From Arcobacter siniprincipis (GTDB taxonomy: Bacteria; Campylobacterota; Campylobacteria; Campylobacterales; Arcobacteraceae), in contig NZ_CP182343.1 in NCBI RefSeq assembly GCF_048571125.1, positions 3,162,001-3,226,000 on the forward strand: 64,000 nt of DNA, written 5' to 3'. Of the stretch, positions 17,460 to 25,780 are shown one piece after another. Made by a program: the position numbers and the translations under genes. The number at the start of each line of letters is the position of its first letter. The stretch's first letter is position 1. The notes beneath the pieces were generated by a model. The model saw only the letters and a program-made list of their open reading frames with translations, was not told where the DNA came from and ran no database searches.

Positions 17460-19352
17460 ATGAAATATGATGTAATCGTAGTCGGTGGAGGACATGCTGG
17501 AATTGAAGCCTCATTGGCAAGTGCAAGAATGGGTAAAAAAACTCTTCTTGTAACTATGCTAGTTGAACAAATCGGAGCAGCAAGTTGTAACCCCGCTATT
17601 GGTGGATTGGCAAAAGGACATTTAGTAAGAGAATTAGATGCCCTTGGTGGAGAGATGGGACTTTGTACAGATAGTGCAGGTATTCAATTTAGAATATTAA
17701 ACGCTTCTAAAGGTGCAGCAGTCCAAGGAAGTCGTGCACAAATTGATATGGATAGATATAGAACATACATGAGAAAAGTATGTCACAATACAGAAAATCT
17801 AGAAATCTATCAAGATGAAGTAAGTTCACTTTTAACAAAAGATGAAAACGGTCTTGAAGTTTGTGGTGTAAAAACAAAACTTGGTGAAGAGTTCGAATCA
17901 AAAAAAGTGATTCTTACAACAGGAACATTTATGAAAGGTCTTATTCACATAGGAACTTCAACTTATGATGCTGGAAGAGCGTGGGAATTACCCTCTTCTA
18001 CTTTATCAACACAGTTAAAAGAATTTGGACTAAATGTTGGAAGATTAAAAACAGGAACACCTGCAAGAATTGATGCAAAATCAATAGACTTTTCAAAAAT
18101 GGAAGAGCATGGAGGAGATGAAAAACCAACTCCTTTCTCATTTAGAACAGATAAGTCAACTTTTAACCCAAAACAACACCCTTGTTATATCACATATACA
18201 AACTTGGGAACACATGGGAAAATAAGCAGTAACTTCCACAGAGCACCTCTATTTACTGGACAAATCAAAGGAAGTGGACCTAGATACTGTCCAAGTATTG
18301 AAGATAAGGTAAATAGATTTTCTGAGAGAGATAGACATCAACTGTTTTTAGAGCCTCAAACAGCAATGGCAACAGAATATTATATCAATGGACTTAGTAC
18401 TTCTATGCCAATTGATGTTCAAAAAGAGATGATTCACTCAATAGTTGGTTTAGAAAATGCAAAAATCGTAAGATATGGATATGCCATAGAGTATGATTAT
18501 GTTGATCCAACAGAGCTAAAACATACCCTTGAAACTAAAAAAGTGAAAAACCTATATCATGCTGGGCAAATCAATGCCACTACAGGATATGAAGAAGCAG
18601 CTTCTCAAGGACTAATGGCTGGTATCAATGCTTCTCTTGCAGTTGATAACAAAGAGCCTCTAATCCTAAGAAGAGATGAAGCATACATTGGTGTTTTGAT
18701 TGACGATTTAGTTACAAAAGGAACAGCTGAACCATATAGAATGTTCACAAGTCGAGCAGAATATAGACTACTTCTAAGAGAAGAAGGAGCAGATATAAGA
18801 CTTAGTGAGTATGGTCACAAAATTGGACTTATAAATGATGAAACAATCCAAAAAGTACAATACAAAGAAAAATGTATAAAAGAAGCAATTGATTTTATGA
18901 AAGAGGAATGGTTTACTTCAAAAAAAGAGAACCTAGAACTTCTAGAAAAACTAGGTCAAGATAAAATCAAAGATAGAGTTTTATTACTTGATATAGTTGG
19001 AAGAAATGGTGTTACAACAGAAAACTTTGATGAACTTTGCCCTCAATTTAAAGAGTTAGACAACTATATAAAAGAGCAAATAATAATCGAAGCGAAATAT
19101 TATAGATATGTTGAAAAACAACAAAAACAAATAGAAAAAATGAAAAAAATGATTCAATTAAAAATACCAGAAAATTTTGATTATAAAGAAATCCCTGGAC
19201 TTTCAAATGAAGCAATCGAAAAGCTAGAAAAGTTTAGACCACCAACTCTTTTCAATGCAGGAGAAATTTCAGGAATAACACCAGCTGCAGTTGATGTTAT
19301 TCATTTGTATATAAATTTACAAAATAAAACAGTAAAAAATGCAACTGCATAA
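17460..19352 (+). CDS. mnmG: tRNA uridine-5-carboxymethylaminomethyl modification enzyme MnmG (GidA)
   Basis: A 630-residue protein from ATG 17460, which follows GGAGA and gives the canonical start MKYDVIVVGGGHAGIEA. The in-frame TTG at 17439 is less likely. FAD-binding motif GGGHAG is near residue 10. CNPAIGGLAKGHLVRE, GLKTGTPARID-type and TGYEEAASQGLMAGIN segments follow. The helical C-terminal domain ends near 625. With MnmE it modifies the wobble uridine of several tRNAs. It is a single gene followed by a strong terminator. Confidence 0.96.
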   Translation: MKYDVIVVGGGHAGIEASLASARMGKKTLLVTMLVEQIGAASCNPAIGGLAKGHLVRELDALGGEMGLCTDSAGIQFRILNASKGAAVQGSRAQIDMDRYRTYMRKVCHNTENLEIYQDEVSSLLTKDENGLEVCGVKTKLGEEFESKKVILTTGTFMKGLIHIGTSTYDAGRAWELPSSTLSTQLKEFGLNVGRLKTGTPARIDAKSIDFSKMEEHGGDEKPTPFSFRTDKSTFNPKQHPCYITYTNLGTHGKISSNFHRAPLFTGQIKGSGPRYCPSIEDKVNRFSERDRHQLFLEPQTAMATEYYINGLSTSMPIDVQKEMIHSIVGLENAKIVRYGYAIEYDYVDPTELKHTLETKKVKNLYHAGQINATTGYEEAASQGLMAGINASLAVDNKEPLILRRDEAYIGVLIDDLVTKGTAEPYRMFTSRAEYRLLLREEGADIRLSEYGHKIGLINDETIQKVQYKEKCIKEAIDFMKEEWFTSKKENLELLEKLGQDKIKDRVLLLDIVGRNGVTTENFDELCPQFKELDNYIKEQIIIEAKYYRYVEKQQKQIEKMKKMIQLKIPENFDYKEIPGLSNEAIEKLEKFRPPTLFNAGEISGITPAAVDVIHLYINLQNKTVKNATA

Positions 19353-19378
19353 AAAACAAAATTTATCATCTTATTTCT

Positions 19379-19408
19379 AAAGGCTAAGTTCAAATGAACT
19401 TAGCCTTT
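19379..19408 (+). terminator. Rho-independent terminator after mnmG
   Basis: A 14-base perfect stem, AAAGGCTAAGTTCA and its complement, with a 2-base loop and then TTTTTTATT. Related stems recur at 42738 and 45445. Confidence 0.9.
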
Positions 19409-19497
19409 TTTATTGTAATTATTTTATTTCAAAAGCTATTTATAGGAATAGGCAAGAGAAATAGAGTATTTATATAGCCATTCCCTTCATAATTTTA

Positions 19498-19503
19498 TAT
19501 AAT
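19498..19503 (+). promoter_or_regulatory. Possible -10 box of the AraC-family gene
   Basis: TATAAT 40 bases upstream of the ATG at 19543, in very AT-rich sequence. An AAAGGA ribosome binding site sits just before the ATG. Confidence 0.4.
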
Positions 19504-19542
19504 AATGTAATAATGAAAATATTTCTTAATTAAAGGATTATC

Positions 19543-20454
19543 ATGACTGATTCAATTGATTCGTACAGATTTGAATTAATAGATTTTTTAAAATCAAAAT
19601 ACAGTTTCTCTGGTGCCATACAATCTTATATTCCATGTTTAGATTTTTATTTTTCCAACCAGCCATCAGAATTTACTAGTATCATGTATGAACCGTCATT
19701 ATGTATTATTTTACAAGGATCAAAAGCTGTAGGTTTTGGGGATAACCTCTACAATTATAATTCAGAAGAGTATTTACTCTCATCAACATATGTACCTGCA
19801 AAAGTTCAAATCCTCGAAGCATCACAAGAAAAGCCGTATATATCTTTAAGAATAAGATTTAAAATAGAAGATATTTATGAAGTTCTTAAAAACACCAATC
19901 CAGAAAAATTATTGTTTACAAAAAAATCTGAAAAAGGACTTTTTTTTGATGAAATGAGCGAACGATTGTATAATCCAATAGCAAGATTAGTTAAACTATT
20001 AGATAAGCCTAAAGAAGACATTAACTATCTCTCTCCTTTTATTATTAAAGAAATTCTCTTTATTTTAATTAATGACAAAAGTGGATACTTTTTAAATAAA
20101 TTTGCAATGGAAGGTACAATTTCTAACAAAATAGTTAAAGTAATCAATGAAATCAAAGACAATTTTAGTGATAAACTGTCTATTAAAGAATTAGCTGATT
20201 TAATCAATATAAGTGAGTCTTCTTTGTACCAAAACTTTAAAACTATTACATCGATGTCTCCCCTTCAGTTTCAAAAAAAACTTAGACTTGAAGAAGCAAA
20301 ACAGTTACTATTAGGTAGAAACATTGAAATTGCAGAAGTTGCTTATATCGTTGGATATGAGAGTCCTTCTCAATTTAGTAGAGAATTTTCCAGAATGTTT
20401 GGTACATCTCCTAAAGCTTTTATACTCTCTACCAAAATAGAACAAACTGCTTAA
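19543..20454 (+). CDS. AraC-family transcriptional regulator
   Basis: A 303-residue protein. Residues about 20-175 resemble the AraC_N (cupin-like) ligand domain, with YEPSLCIILQGSKAVGFGD and YLLSSTYVPAKVQI typical of that type. Residues about 195-298 hold two helix-turn-helix motifs (LSIKELADLINISESSLYQNF and IEIAEVAYIVGYESPSQFSREF) and the ending MFGTSPKAF. It is upstream of, and co-directional with, the cupin/alcohol dehydrogenase/MFS cassette and is probably its regulator. AraC_N regulators of this kind often sit beside short-chain or zinc alcohol dehydrogenase genes and respond to aldehydes or alcohols; here that is only an inference. Confidence 0.87.
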   Translation: MTDSIDSYRFELIDFLKSKYSFSGAIQSYIPCLDFYFSNQPSEFTSIMYEPSLCIILQGSKAVGFGDNLYNYNSEEYLLSSTYVPAKVQILEASQEKPYISLRIRFKIEDIYEVLKNTNPEKLLFTKKSEKGLFFDEMSERLYNPIARLVKLLDKPKEDINYLSPFIIKEILFILINDKSGYFLNKFAMEGTISNKIVKVINEIKDNFSDKLSIKELADLINISESSLYQNFKTITSMSPLQFQKKLRLEEAKQLLLGRNIEIAEVAYIVGYESPSQFSREFSRMFGTSPKAFILSTKIEQTA

Positions 20455-20648
20455 TATTTTTCTTTCTCAAAATGTAGAGTAAACTTCTCTGCATTTCATC
20501 TCTTATCATCTAAATTTTTATTTTTATAGTATTAGGCAACTAGCATGGATTAATGTTCTAGTTAAATTCTTTTAAATGAACTAATATATCAAATAAGATT
20601 TATAAACTATCAAATTTAAATATAAAAGAAAAAATTTGGAGAGAACAG

Positions 20649-21145
20649 ATGAAAAAATATTTTTACTAGGTTTCGTTGTGATGTGTATATCACTTCAAGT
20701 TAAAGCAAATCAAGGAGAAAAAAATATGGACAATATATCAAAAATAGAATCAAGAGCATCAATAGCTGTAAGTAAATCAGATTATAAAAACTACTTTACA
20801 GGAGGAGAGGTAAGAATAGATATGCTTTATCCCCAAAGTGATGCAAAAACACATGGAGGTGCATATGTGACTTTTGAGTCAAAAGCTAGAACAAATTGGC
20901 ACTCTCATCCAGCTGGGCAACATATTATAGTAAGTTCTGGAGTTGGGTACTATCAAGAATGGGGAAAACCTATTCAAGTTATAAAAGCAGGAGATGTTGT
21001 TTGGATTCCAATAGGTGTAAAACACTGGCATGGAGCATCTAAAGATATAGCTATGACACATCTAGTAGTAACTGGTGCAAATCAAGATGGAAAAAATGTT
21101 GATTGGTTAGAAGCTGTTAGCGATAAACAATACACTATTAACTAA
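20649..21145 (+). CDS. Exported cupin, (R)-mandelonitrile-lyase-like; start and body in different frames
   Basis: The cupin domain (about 130 residues from 20726) matches the small Mn-cupin hydroxynitrile lyase family: FTGGEVRIDMLYP, the metal motif WHSHPAGQH, GDVVWIPIGVKHWHGA and NVDWLEAVSDKQY. Upstream of it the same frame codes for IFLLGFVVMCISLQVKA, a good signal peptide core. The only well placed start, ATG 20649 after GGAGAGAA, is in another frame and reads MKKYFY-stop. One extra A in the A6 tract (20652-20657), or a -1 slip there, would give MKKIFLLGF and an intact exported protein. Alternatives are TTG 20636, which overlaps the ribosome site, or ATG 20726 with its own AAGGAG, giving a cytoplasmic form. 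Catalysis of cyanohydrin cleavage is not implied; many family members are uncharacterised. Confidence 0.75.
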
Positions 21146-21154
21146 GGACAAGAA

Positions 21155-21355
21155 ATGAGGCAATTAGTCAAATTATTTTTCTTTCTACCACTTTTTATTT
21201 TTGCAAATGAGAGTATGGGAAGTGATAAAATAAAATCTTTAAATAAAAAAGAGCAATTAGAAGATTTTATTTTAATTCTAAATACTAAAGTTGGGAGAAA
21301 TGAAGCAAAAACTGCAAACGATGTTTTACAAGAAGTTTTGAAAACCAGAAAATAA
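21155..21355 (+). CDS. Small exported protein of unknown function (66 aa)
   Basis: 66 residues: a signal peptide of about 17 residues (MRQLVKLFFFLPLFIFA) followed by a mature part of about 49 residues that is charged and helical. It begins 9 bases after the cupin stop with an AAGGACAAG site, so it is co-transcribed. Like its neighbours it has Ala-Asn-Glu at the predicted cleavage site and an internal Met soon after (residue 21). I do not recognise the family. It could be the N-terminal remnant of a longer enzyme, but no continuing homology is visible after the stop. Confidence 0.6.
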   Translation: MRQLVKLFFFLPLFIFANESMGSDKIKSLNKKEQLEDFILILNTKVGRNEAKTANDVLQEVLKTRK

Positions 21356-21381
21356 TTATTTTAAATTATAGGGGAAAAATT

Positions 21382-22545
21382 ATGTGTGAAGAATCGAACA
21401 AAAACAAAAGAAGAGACTTTATAAAAAAAACCACAATGATTGGTGCAGGTTTAGTTTTTTATAAACCAGCAGATATTTTAGCAAATGAAAAAGGATATAT
21501 AATGAATAAAACAATAAAAACAAAAGCTTACGCAGCATTCGATGAATCAGGCGTAATTAAGCCATGGGAGTTTGAAAGAAGAGCTGTAGGTGATGATGAT
21601 ATTTTAATTGAAATAAAAGCAGCAAGTATTTGTCACTCTGATATTCATCAAGAAAAAGGACATTGGGGAAAACAACAATATCCACAAGTCCCAGGGCATG
21701 AAATTGCAGGAATTATTACTCAAGTTGGAAAAAATGTAACTAAGTTTAAAATTGGTGATAGAGCTGGTGTTGGTTGTATGGTTGATGGTTGTACTACTTG
21801 TGAAAATGAAGAACAGTATCAATCTGATACTTTGTTTACCTATGGATTTCCAGATAAAAGAGAACCAACTGGAATTAGCCAAGGTGGTTATTCAACTCAT
21901 ATAGTTGTAAGAGACCATTTTGCAGTGCATCTTCCTGAAAATCTTAGTTTTGAAAAAGCAGCTCCACTTTTATGTGCGGGAATTACTACATATTCACCAA
22001 TAGTAAATGCACAAATTAAAAAAGGAGATAAAGTTGCCGTTGCAGGTATTGGTGGGTTAGGTCATATGGCTGTAAAACTTGCAGTTTCAAAAGGAGCTGA
22101 AGTATATGCATTAACAACAACAGCAGACAAAGTTGATAGCATAAAAGCAATGGGTGCAAAAGAAGTTATTGTAGTAGATGATACTAAAAAATTACAACAA
22201 TATGCTGGACAAATGGATTATTTGATTTGTACTATTCCCTATCAATTTGATGTTGCATCTTATGCCCGTGTTGTTAAGCCTTACGGATACTTTACCTTAG
22301 TTGGTATGCCAGAAGATTTCAAAATCACTTTAAATAACCTTGGTTTAGCAGCAAGTAGAGTTAACTTTAATGCTTCACTTATTGGGGGAATGAAAGAGAC
22401 TCAAGAGATGATAGATTATTGTGCAAAACACAATGTTTTACCTGAAATTGAAATGATTAAAGCCCAAGAGATTACACAAGCTTGGAAAAATATCGTTGAT
22501 AAAAAAGCACGATATAGATATGTAATTGATACTGCAACAATTTAA
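21382..22545 (+). CDS. Zinc alcohol dehydrogenase with a Tat signal peptide
   Basis: 387 residues. Residues 1-36 are a twin-arginine signal (KRRDFIKKTTMIGAG, ending ILA). From Met41 the protein is a cytoplasmic-type NADP-dependent medium-chain dehydrogenase of the YahK/cinnamyl-alcohol type: ICHSDIHQ, PGHEIAG and LLCAGITTYSP give the catalytic zinc ligands, and GIGGLGHMAVKLA binds the cofactor. The structural zinc loop, which normally has four Cys, shows only three (CMVDGCTTC) and lacks the last two positions of the family pattern. Met41 has its own AAGGA site 6 bases upstream. An NAD(P)H enzyme folded before Tat export is unusual, since the periplasm lacks a free nicotinamide pool. Part of the cupin cassette. 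Confidence 0.85.
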   Translation: MCEESNKNKRRDFIKKTTMIGAGLVFYKPADILANEKGYIMNKTIKTKAYAAFDESGVIKPWEFERRAVGDDDILIEIKAASICHSDIHQEKGHWGKQQYPQVPGHEIAGIITQVGKNVTKFKIGDRAGVGCMVDGCTTCENEEQYQSDTLFTYGFPDKREPTGISQGGYSTHIVVRDHFAVHLPENLSFEKAAPLLCAGITTYSPIVNAQIKKGDKVAVAGIGGLGHMAVKLAVSKGAEVYALTTTADKVDSIKAMGAKEVIVVDDTKKLQQYAGQMDYLICTIPYQFDVASYARVVKPYGYFTLVGMPEDFKITLNNLGLAASRVNFNASLIGGMKETQEMIDYCAKHNVLPEIEMIKAQEITQAWKNIVDKKARYRYVIDTATI

Positions 22546-22563
22546 AAGATTTTGGTATCAAGT

Positions 22564-23013
22564 ATGAAACAAAAACTATTAATCATTTTTTCATTATTAC
22601 TATTTTTACAAAGTTTTATGACAATTACTGCAAATGAAATAAAACAAAAGGATAAGGATATGGGCAATAAAATTACAATTACAATAGGTCAAAAAGAGTT
22701 TGTTGCAACGCTAGAAGAAAATGAAACAGTAAAAGAATTAAAAAAAAGGCTACCACTATCTATCACTATGAATGACCTACATAGCAATGAAAAGTATTAT
22801 CACTTTTCAAAAGCTTTGCCAACAGACAGTTATAGCCCTAAGTTTATAAATGCTGGAGATATAATGCTTTATGATAATTACAGTTTAGTTCTTTTTTATA
22901 AAACTTTTTCTACACCATATAGGTATACAAAGATAGGTCATATTGATGATACTCATAGTTTAGAAGAAACTCTTGGTTCAGAAGATATTGCTATCACATT
23001 TGATCTCAAATGA
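22564..23013 (+). CDS. Exported cyclophilin-like domain protein
   Basis: 149 residues from ATG 22564. Residues 1-23 are a signal peptide (MKQKLLIIFSLLLFLQSF..ITA). From Met33 the protein is a small beta-barrel of the cyclophilin-like 2 type, with ITITIGQKEFVATLEENETVKELKKRLP-like start, a YYHFSKALP stretch and the GDIMLYDNYSLVLFYK strand pair. These domains are usually cytoplasmic, stand-alone proteins encoded beside dehydrogenases, cupins and AraC regulators; their function is not known. Met33 has an AAGGA site 7 bases upstream inside the signal-linker coding sequence. It starts 18 bases after the dehydrogenase stop. Confidence 0.78.
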   Translation: MKQKLLIIFSLLLFLQSFMTITANEIKQKDKDMGNKITITIGQKEFVATLEENETVKELKKRLPLSITMNDLHSNEKYYHFSKALPTDSYSPKFINAGDIMLYDNYSLVLFYKTFSTPYRYTKIGHIDDTHSLEETLGSEDIAITFDLK

Positions 23014-23042
23014 TTTTCTTATCACTCAATTATACATATTAA

Positions 23043-23068
23043 GGTACAAGAAATACTCTTCTTGTGCC
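23043..23068 (+). terminator. Hairpin between the cyclophilin-like gene and the MFS gene
   Basis: GGTACAAGAA pairs with TTCTTGTGCC across a 6-base loop, with one G-T pair. No T-run follows, so it may be an attenuator or an mRNA-stability element and not a full terminator. Confidence 0.45.
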
Positions 23069-23113
23069 TATCTATCACATAGCAAACAACTTTAAAATAT
23101 TATTAGGAAAAAC

Positions 23114-24319
23114 ATGAAGAAAAGAATAAAAATTAATGAAGAATCTTCTGTTCCACTTTGGGGAGCAGTTTGGGCAATGTCATTATGTGCAATGGTTTTA
23201 GTTGCATCAGAATTTATGCCAGTAAGTTTACTAACACCAATAGCAAGTGAGTTAGCAATCACAGAAGGTCATGCGGGACAATCTATATCAATATCAGGGC
23301 TATTTGCATTAGTTACGAGCCTTTTTATTACATCAATTATTGGACATACAGATAGAAGAAGCGTATTACTTTTTTTTACAGCCTTAATGGGTGTAGCAGG
23401 GGTAATGGTAGCATTTGCACCTAATTCAAATATATTAATGATTGGTCGAGCTGTTTTAGGTATTTGTATTGGTGGGTTTTGGTCTATGTCAGCTGCTACA
23501 ATTATGCGCCTTGTACCTAAAGAAATTGTACCAAAGGCATTAGCTATCTTAAATGGTGGAAATGCCTTAGCAACTACAGTTGCAGCTCCTTTGGGAAGTT
23601 TTCTTGGTGGGATTATTGGGTGGAGAGGAGCATTTTTTTGTATTGTTCCAATTGCTGTTATTACTTTCATCTGGCAATATAAAAGTATGCCACACTTGCC
23701 TGCACGGCATGTATATGGACATAGACCAAAGCTTAGTAGTGTATTTAAACTTTTAAAACAATGGAAGGTTACTTTAGGAATGCTTGCAACAATGTTCTTT
23801 TTTATGGGACAATTTGCACTATTTACTTATCTTAGACCTTTTCTAGAAATACATACAGGTGTAGATGTTGAAACACTATCACTAATTTTATTAGCTATGG
23901 GTGTATCAGGTCTTATAGGAACTTTTGTTATTGGAAATATTTTAAAAACAAGACTTTATAGTTTACTAATTATCATTCCTTTTTTAATGATAATTATTGT
24001 AATTTCTCTTCTTTATTTTGGAGATTCTTTATTAGCTGTATTTATTCTTATGAGTTTTTGGGGACTTTTGGGAACATCAGCCCCAGTTGCTTGGTGGACA
24101 TGGCTTAGTAAAACTTTACCTAATGATACAGAAGCTGGTGGAGGATTGATGGTTGCAGTTGCACAATTGGCTATTACCGTAGGTGCTGCAGGTGGAGGTT
24201 TACTTTTTGATATTTACGGTTATGAAATTACTTTTGTATTTAGTGCAATCATTTTAGCAGTTGCCACACTCATGGCAAGTGTAACTGCAGTTTATACATA
24301 TAAAAAAGAAAAAGCATAA
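23114..24319 (+). CDS. MFS transporter, DHA1 (AraJ/arabinose-efflux) type
   Basis: A 401-residue protein with 12 predicted membrane spans. The N-terminal half has the family start region ASEFMPVSLLTPIASEL, the loop GHTDRRSVLL between spans 2 and 3 and GRAVLGICIGGFWSMSAA. This pattern is typical of small-molecule or sugar-derivative exporters of the DHA1 family. It follows the exported-enzyme cassette by 100 bases with a hairpin between, so it may share the promoter or be tuned down. Its substrate is probably related to what the cupin and dehydrogenase act on. The exact cargo cannot be told. Confidence 0.85.
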   Translation: MKKRIKINEESSVPLWGAVWAMSLCAMVLVASEFMPVSLLTPIASELAITEGHAGQSISISGLFALVTSLFITSIIGHTDRRSVLLFFTALMGVAGVMVAFAPNSNILMIGRAVLGICIGGFWSMSAATIMRLVPKEIVPKALAILNGGNALATTVAAPLGSFLGGIIGWRGAFFCIVPIAVITFIWQYKSMPHLPARHVYGHRPKLSSVFKLLKQWKVTLGMLATMFFFMGQFALFTYLRPFLEIHTGVDVETLSLILLAMGVSGLIGTFVIGNILKTRLYSLLIIIPFLMIIIVISLLYFGDSLLAVFILMSFWGLLGTSAPVAWWTWLSKTLPNDTEAGGGLMVAVAQLAITVGAAGGGLLFDIYGYEITFVFSAIILAVATLMASVTAVYTYKKEKA

Positions 24320-24329
24320 TAAAAATTTA

Positions 24330-24369
24330 AAGGATTACTCATGCTTAAAACTAAGTACGAGTAATTCTT
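24330..24369 (+). terminator. Terminator-like hairpin after the MFS gene
   Basis: AAGGATTACTC (24330-24340) pairs with GAGTAATTCTT (24359-24369) with one G-T pair. It is 10 bases after the MFS stop and directly abuts the mocA relic on the other strand. Confidence 0.6.
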
Positions 24370-24466
24370 CTAATTTAAAAAAAGATTTACATCTTCTAAA
24401 GTATCAATATCCCTACAAAAAGTTTTTTTTAAGCTCAATATTTATACAAGCCTCTTTTTGTAAAAT
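24370..24466 (-). pseudogene. Relic of the 3' end of a second MocA-like gene
   Basis: Read on the minus strand, about 30 codons just downstream of the SDR stop encode ILQKEACINIELKKNF and then, one frame over, CRDIDTLEDVNLFLN-stop. This matches the C-terminus of the intact mocA-like gene at 25196-25780 (KCISISLEKKYSIDIDTVEDM). The frame change falls in the A5/T5 tract at 24417-24421. No start, ribosome site or N-terminal part is present. It looks like the tail of a resident mocA left behind when the SDR (and perhaps its own mocA) arrived. Confidence 0.75.
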
Positions 24467-24470
24467 TAAT

Positions 24471-25187
24471 TTAAAATATAACGCCTGTTGATTTTTCACA
24501 CAATTTTATAAGTTCTTCTTGAGCTTTAATATCATTAGCTTTTGAAGAGTATAAAGTCTCTTGAAGATGATAGAAATATTTCCCACTCATCTTTGCATCA
24601 CTATTTGTTGCTAACCATATTTGAGTAGCACTTCCATCTTCTAAACTATCTGGTGCATTATAATTACTCATTTTTGTTCTTACCCATCCTGGATCAACCA
24701 CATTGACATAGACATCTTTCCATTTTCGAGCAAAGAATAAACTCAACATCAAAATATAAAGTTTAGATGTTGAGTAATCAACTCCTATTTCTAAACTCAA
24801 ATTTAAAATATTTATTTTACCTTGTGGATGCATATTTGAACCAATATAAATGAGCCTTTGAGGTCTATTTATAAGAACTGTAAGCATGTAAGGCGCTAAA
24901 ACATTTACTTTAAAGATGGATTCATTAGAAGTATGAAACAGCCCAGCATTATGAATAATAGTGTCAAGATTGCCTAAATTATTGACCTCTTTGGCTAATG
25001 ATTTGATTTCTTCAAAATCACTTAAATCTCCCACAATAACCTTAACTTTTCCCATTTCTTTATATATATGTTTTGCGCGAGTAATGTCTTTGGCATGAAA
25101 TATCACTTCGTGCCCCTGTTTTATAAGCATTTTTGCTACATAAAGTCCAATTCCATCACTGGAACCTGTTATAAATATTTTTTTCAT
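24471..25187 (-). CDS. Short-chain dehydrogenase/reductase
   Basis: A 238-residue Rossmann enzyme. TGSSDGIG near residue 8 binds the nucleotide, HNAG appears near 80, and the catalytic YSTSK (Tyr and Lys) is near 140; VDPGWVRTKM follows. The substrate cannot be inferred from sequence. It is the last gene of the molybdenum hydroxylase operon, 8 bases after mocA, and is followed by the relic tail of another mocA, suggesting it was inserted here. SDRs of this kind often process the aldehyde or alcohol partner of a hydroxylase, but no direct link is shown. Confidence 0.82.
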   Translation of the reverse strand: MKKIFITGSSDGIGLYVAKMLIKQGHEVIFHAKDITRAKHIYKEMGKVKVIVGDLSDFEEIKSLAKEVNNLGNLDTIIHNAGLFHTSNESIFKVNVLAPYMLTVLINRPQRLIYIGSNMHPQGKINILNLSLEIGVDYSTSKLYILMLSLFFARKWKDVYVNVVDPGWVRTKMSNYNAPDSLEDGSATQIWLATNSDAKMSGKYFYHLQETLYSSKANDIKAQEELIKLCEKSTGVIF

Positions 25188-25195
25188 AAGCTCTC

Positions 25196-25780
25196 TTATT
25201 GGGTTATTCCACTTTTCATATCTTCAACGGTATCAATATCAATAGAATACTTTTTTTCTAAACTTATACTAATGCATTTTTCATTCTTTAAAATTGATTT
25301 TGCTCCATAATCTTCTTTTAATTTGAGTAATCTTTCATAGTATATTTTTGGGAAAATAGCTGGGACTGTAGAGCTTTTTGAATTTTCATATTGTGTTGCT
25401 ATTATAGTTTTATTATTCATAGCATTTTTTAATGATTGTAAATGTTCAATTGGAACAAATGGTTGGTCACAAAGTATTATCAAACTATTTTTATAGTTTT
25501 GTGTGTGTTCAATTCCAAAAGAGATAGAACTTCCTATACCTTTTTCATAATCTTTATTAAATAATATATTAATATTAAAATTTTCTAACTCTTTTTTACA
25601 AGCCTCTTTTTCATATCCAAGTATCATAAAAACATCAGAAGACAGAGCTAAAGCTTTTTTGACTGTAATTTTTAAAAAAGTTTCTTCTCTATATTTTAAT
25701 AACTGTTTTGTAATATTTCCTAATCTTGAAGATGTTCCAGCAGCTAAGATAATAATGGCTAAATCTTTAGATTTTTCCAT
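25196..25780 (-). CDS. MocA-like molybdenum cofactor nucleotidyltransferase
   Basis: 194 residues from ATG 25780 (site GAGG upstream), giving the family start MEKSKDLAIIILAAGTSSRLG, the NTP-binding GxSxRLG loop. ILCDQPFVP near 100 holds the metal-binding Asp, and VPAIFPKIYYERLL and DIDTVEDM near the end are also typical. MocA transfers CMP to molybdopterin to make the cytosine dinucleotide cofactor used by xanthine-oxidase-family enzymes, exactly what the upstream hydroxylase would need. It overlaps xdhC by 14 bases. Other MobA/MocA-type nucleotidyltransferases look alike, so the assignment rests partly on context. Confidence 0.83.
   Translation of the reverse strand: MEKSKDLAIIILAAGTSSRLGNITKQLLKYREETFLKITVKKALALSSDVFMILGYEKEACKKELENFNINILFNKDYEKGIGSSISFGIEHTQNYKNSLIILCDQPFVPIEHLQSLKNAMNNKTIIATQYENSKSSTVPAIFPKIYYERLLKLKEDYGAKSILKNEKCISISLEKKYSIDIDTVEDMKSGITQ

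Noticed and set aside
23269..23670. 133-codon open frame antisense to the MFS gene
   Set aside because: Shadow of transmembrane codons of the MFS protein; no ribosome site.
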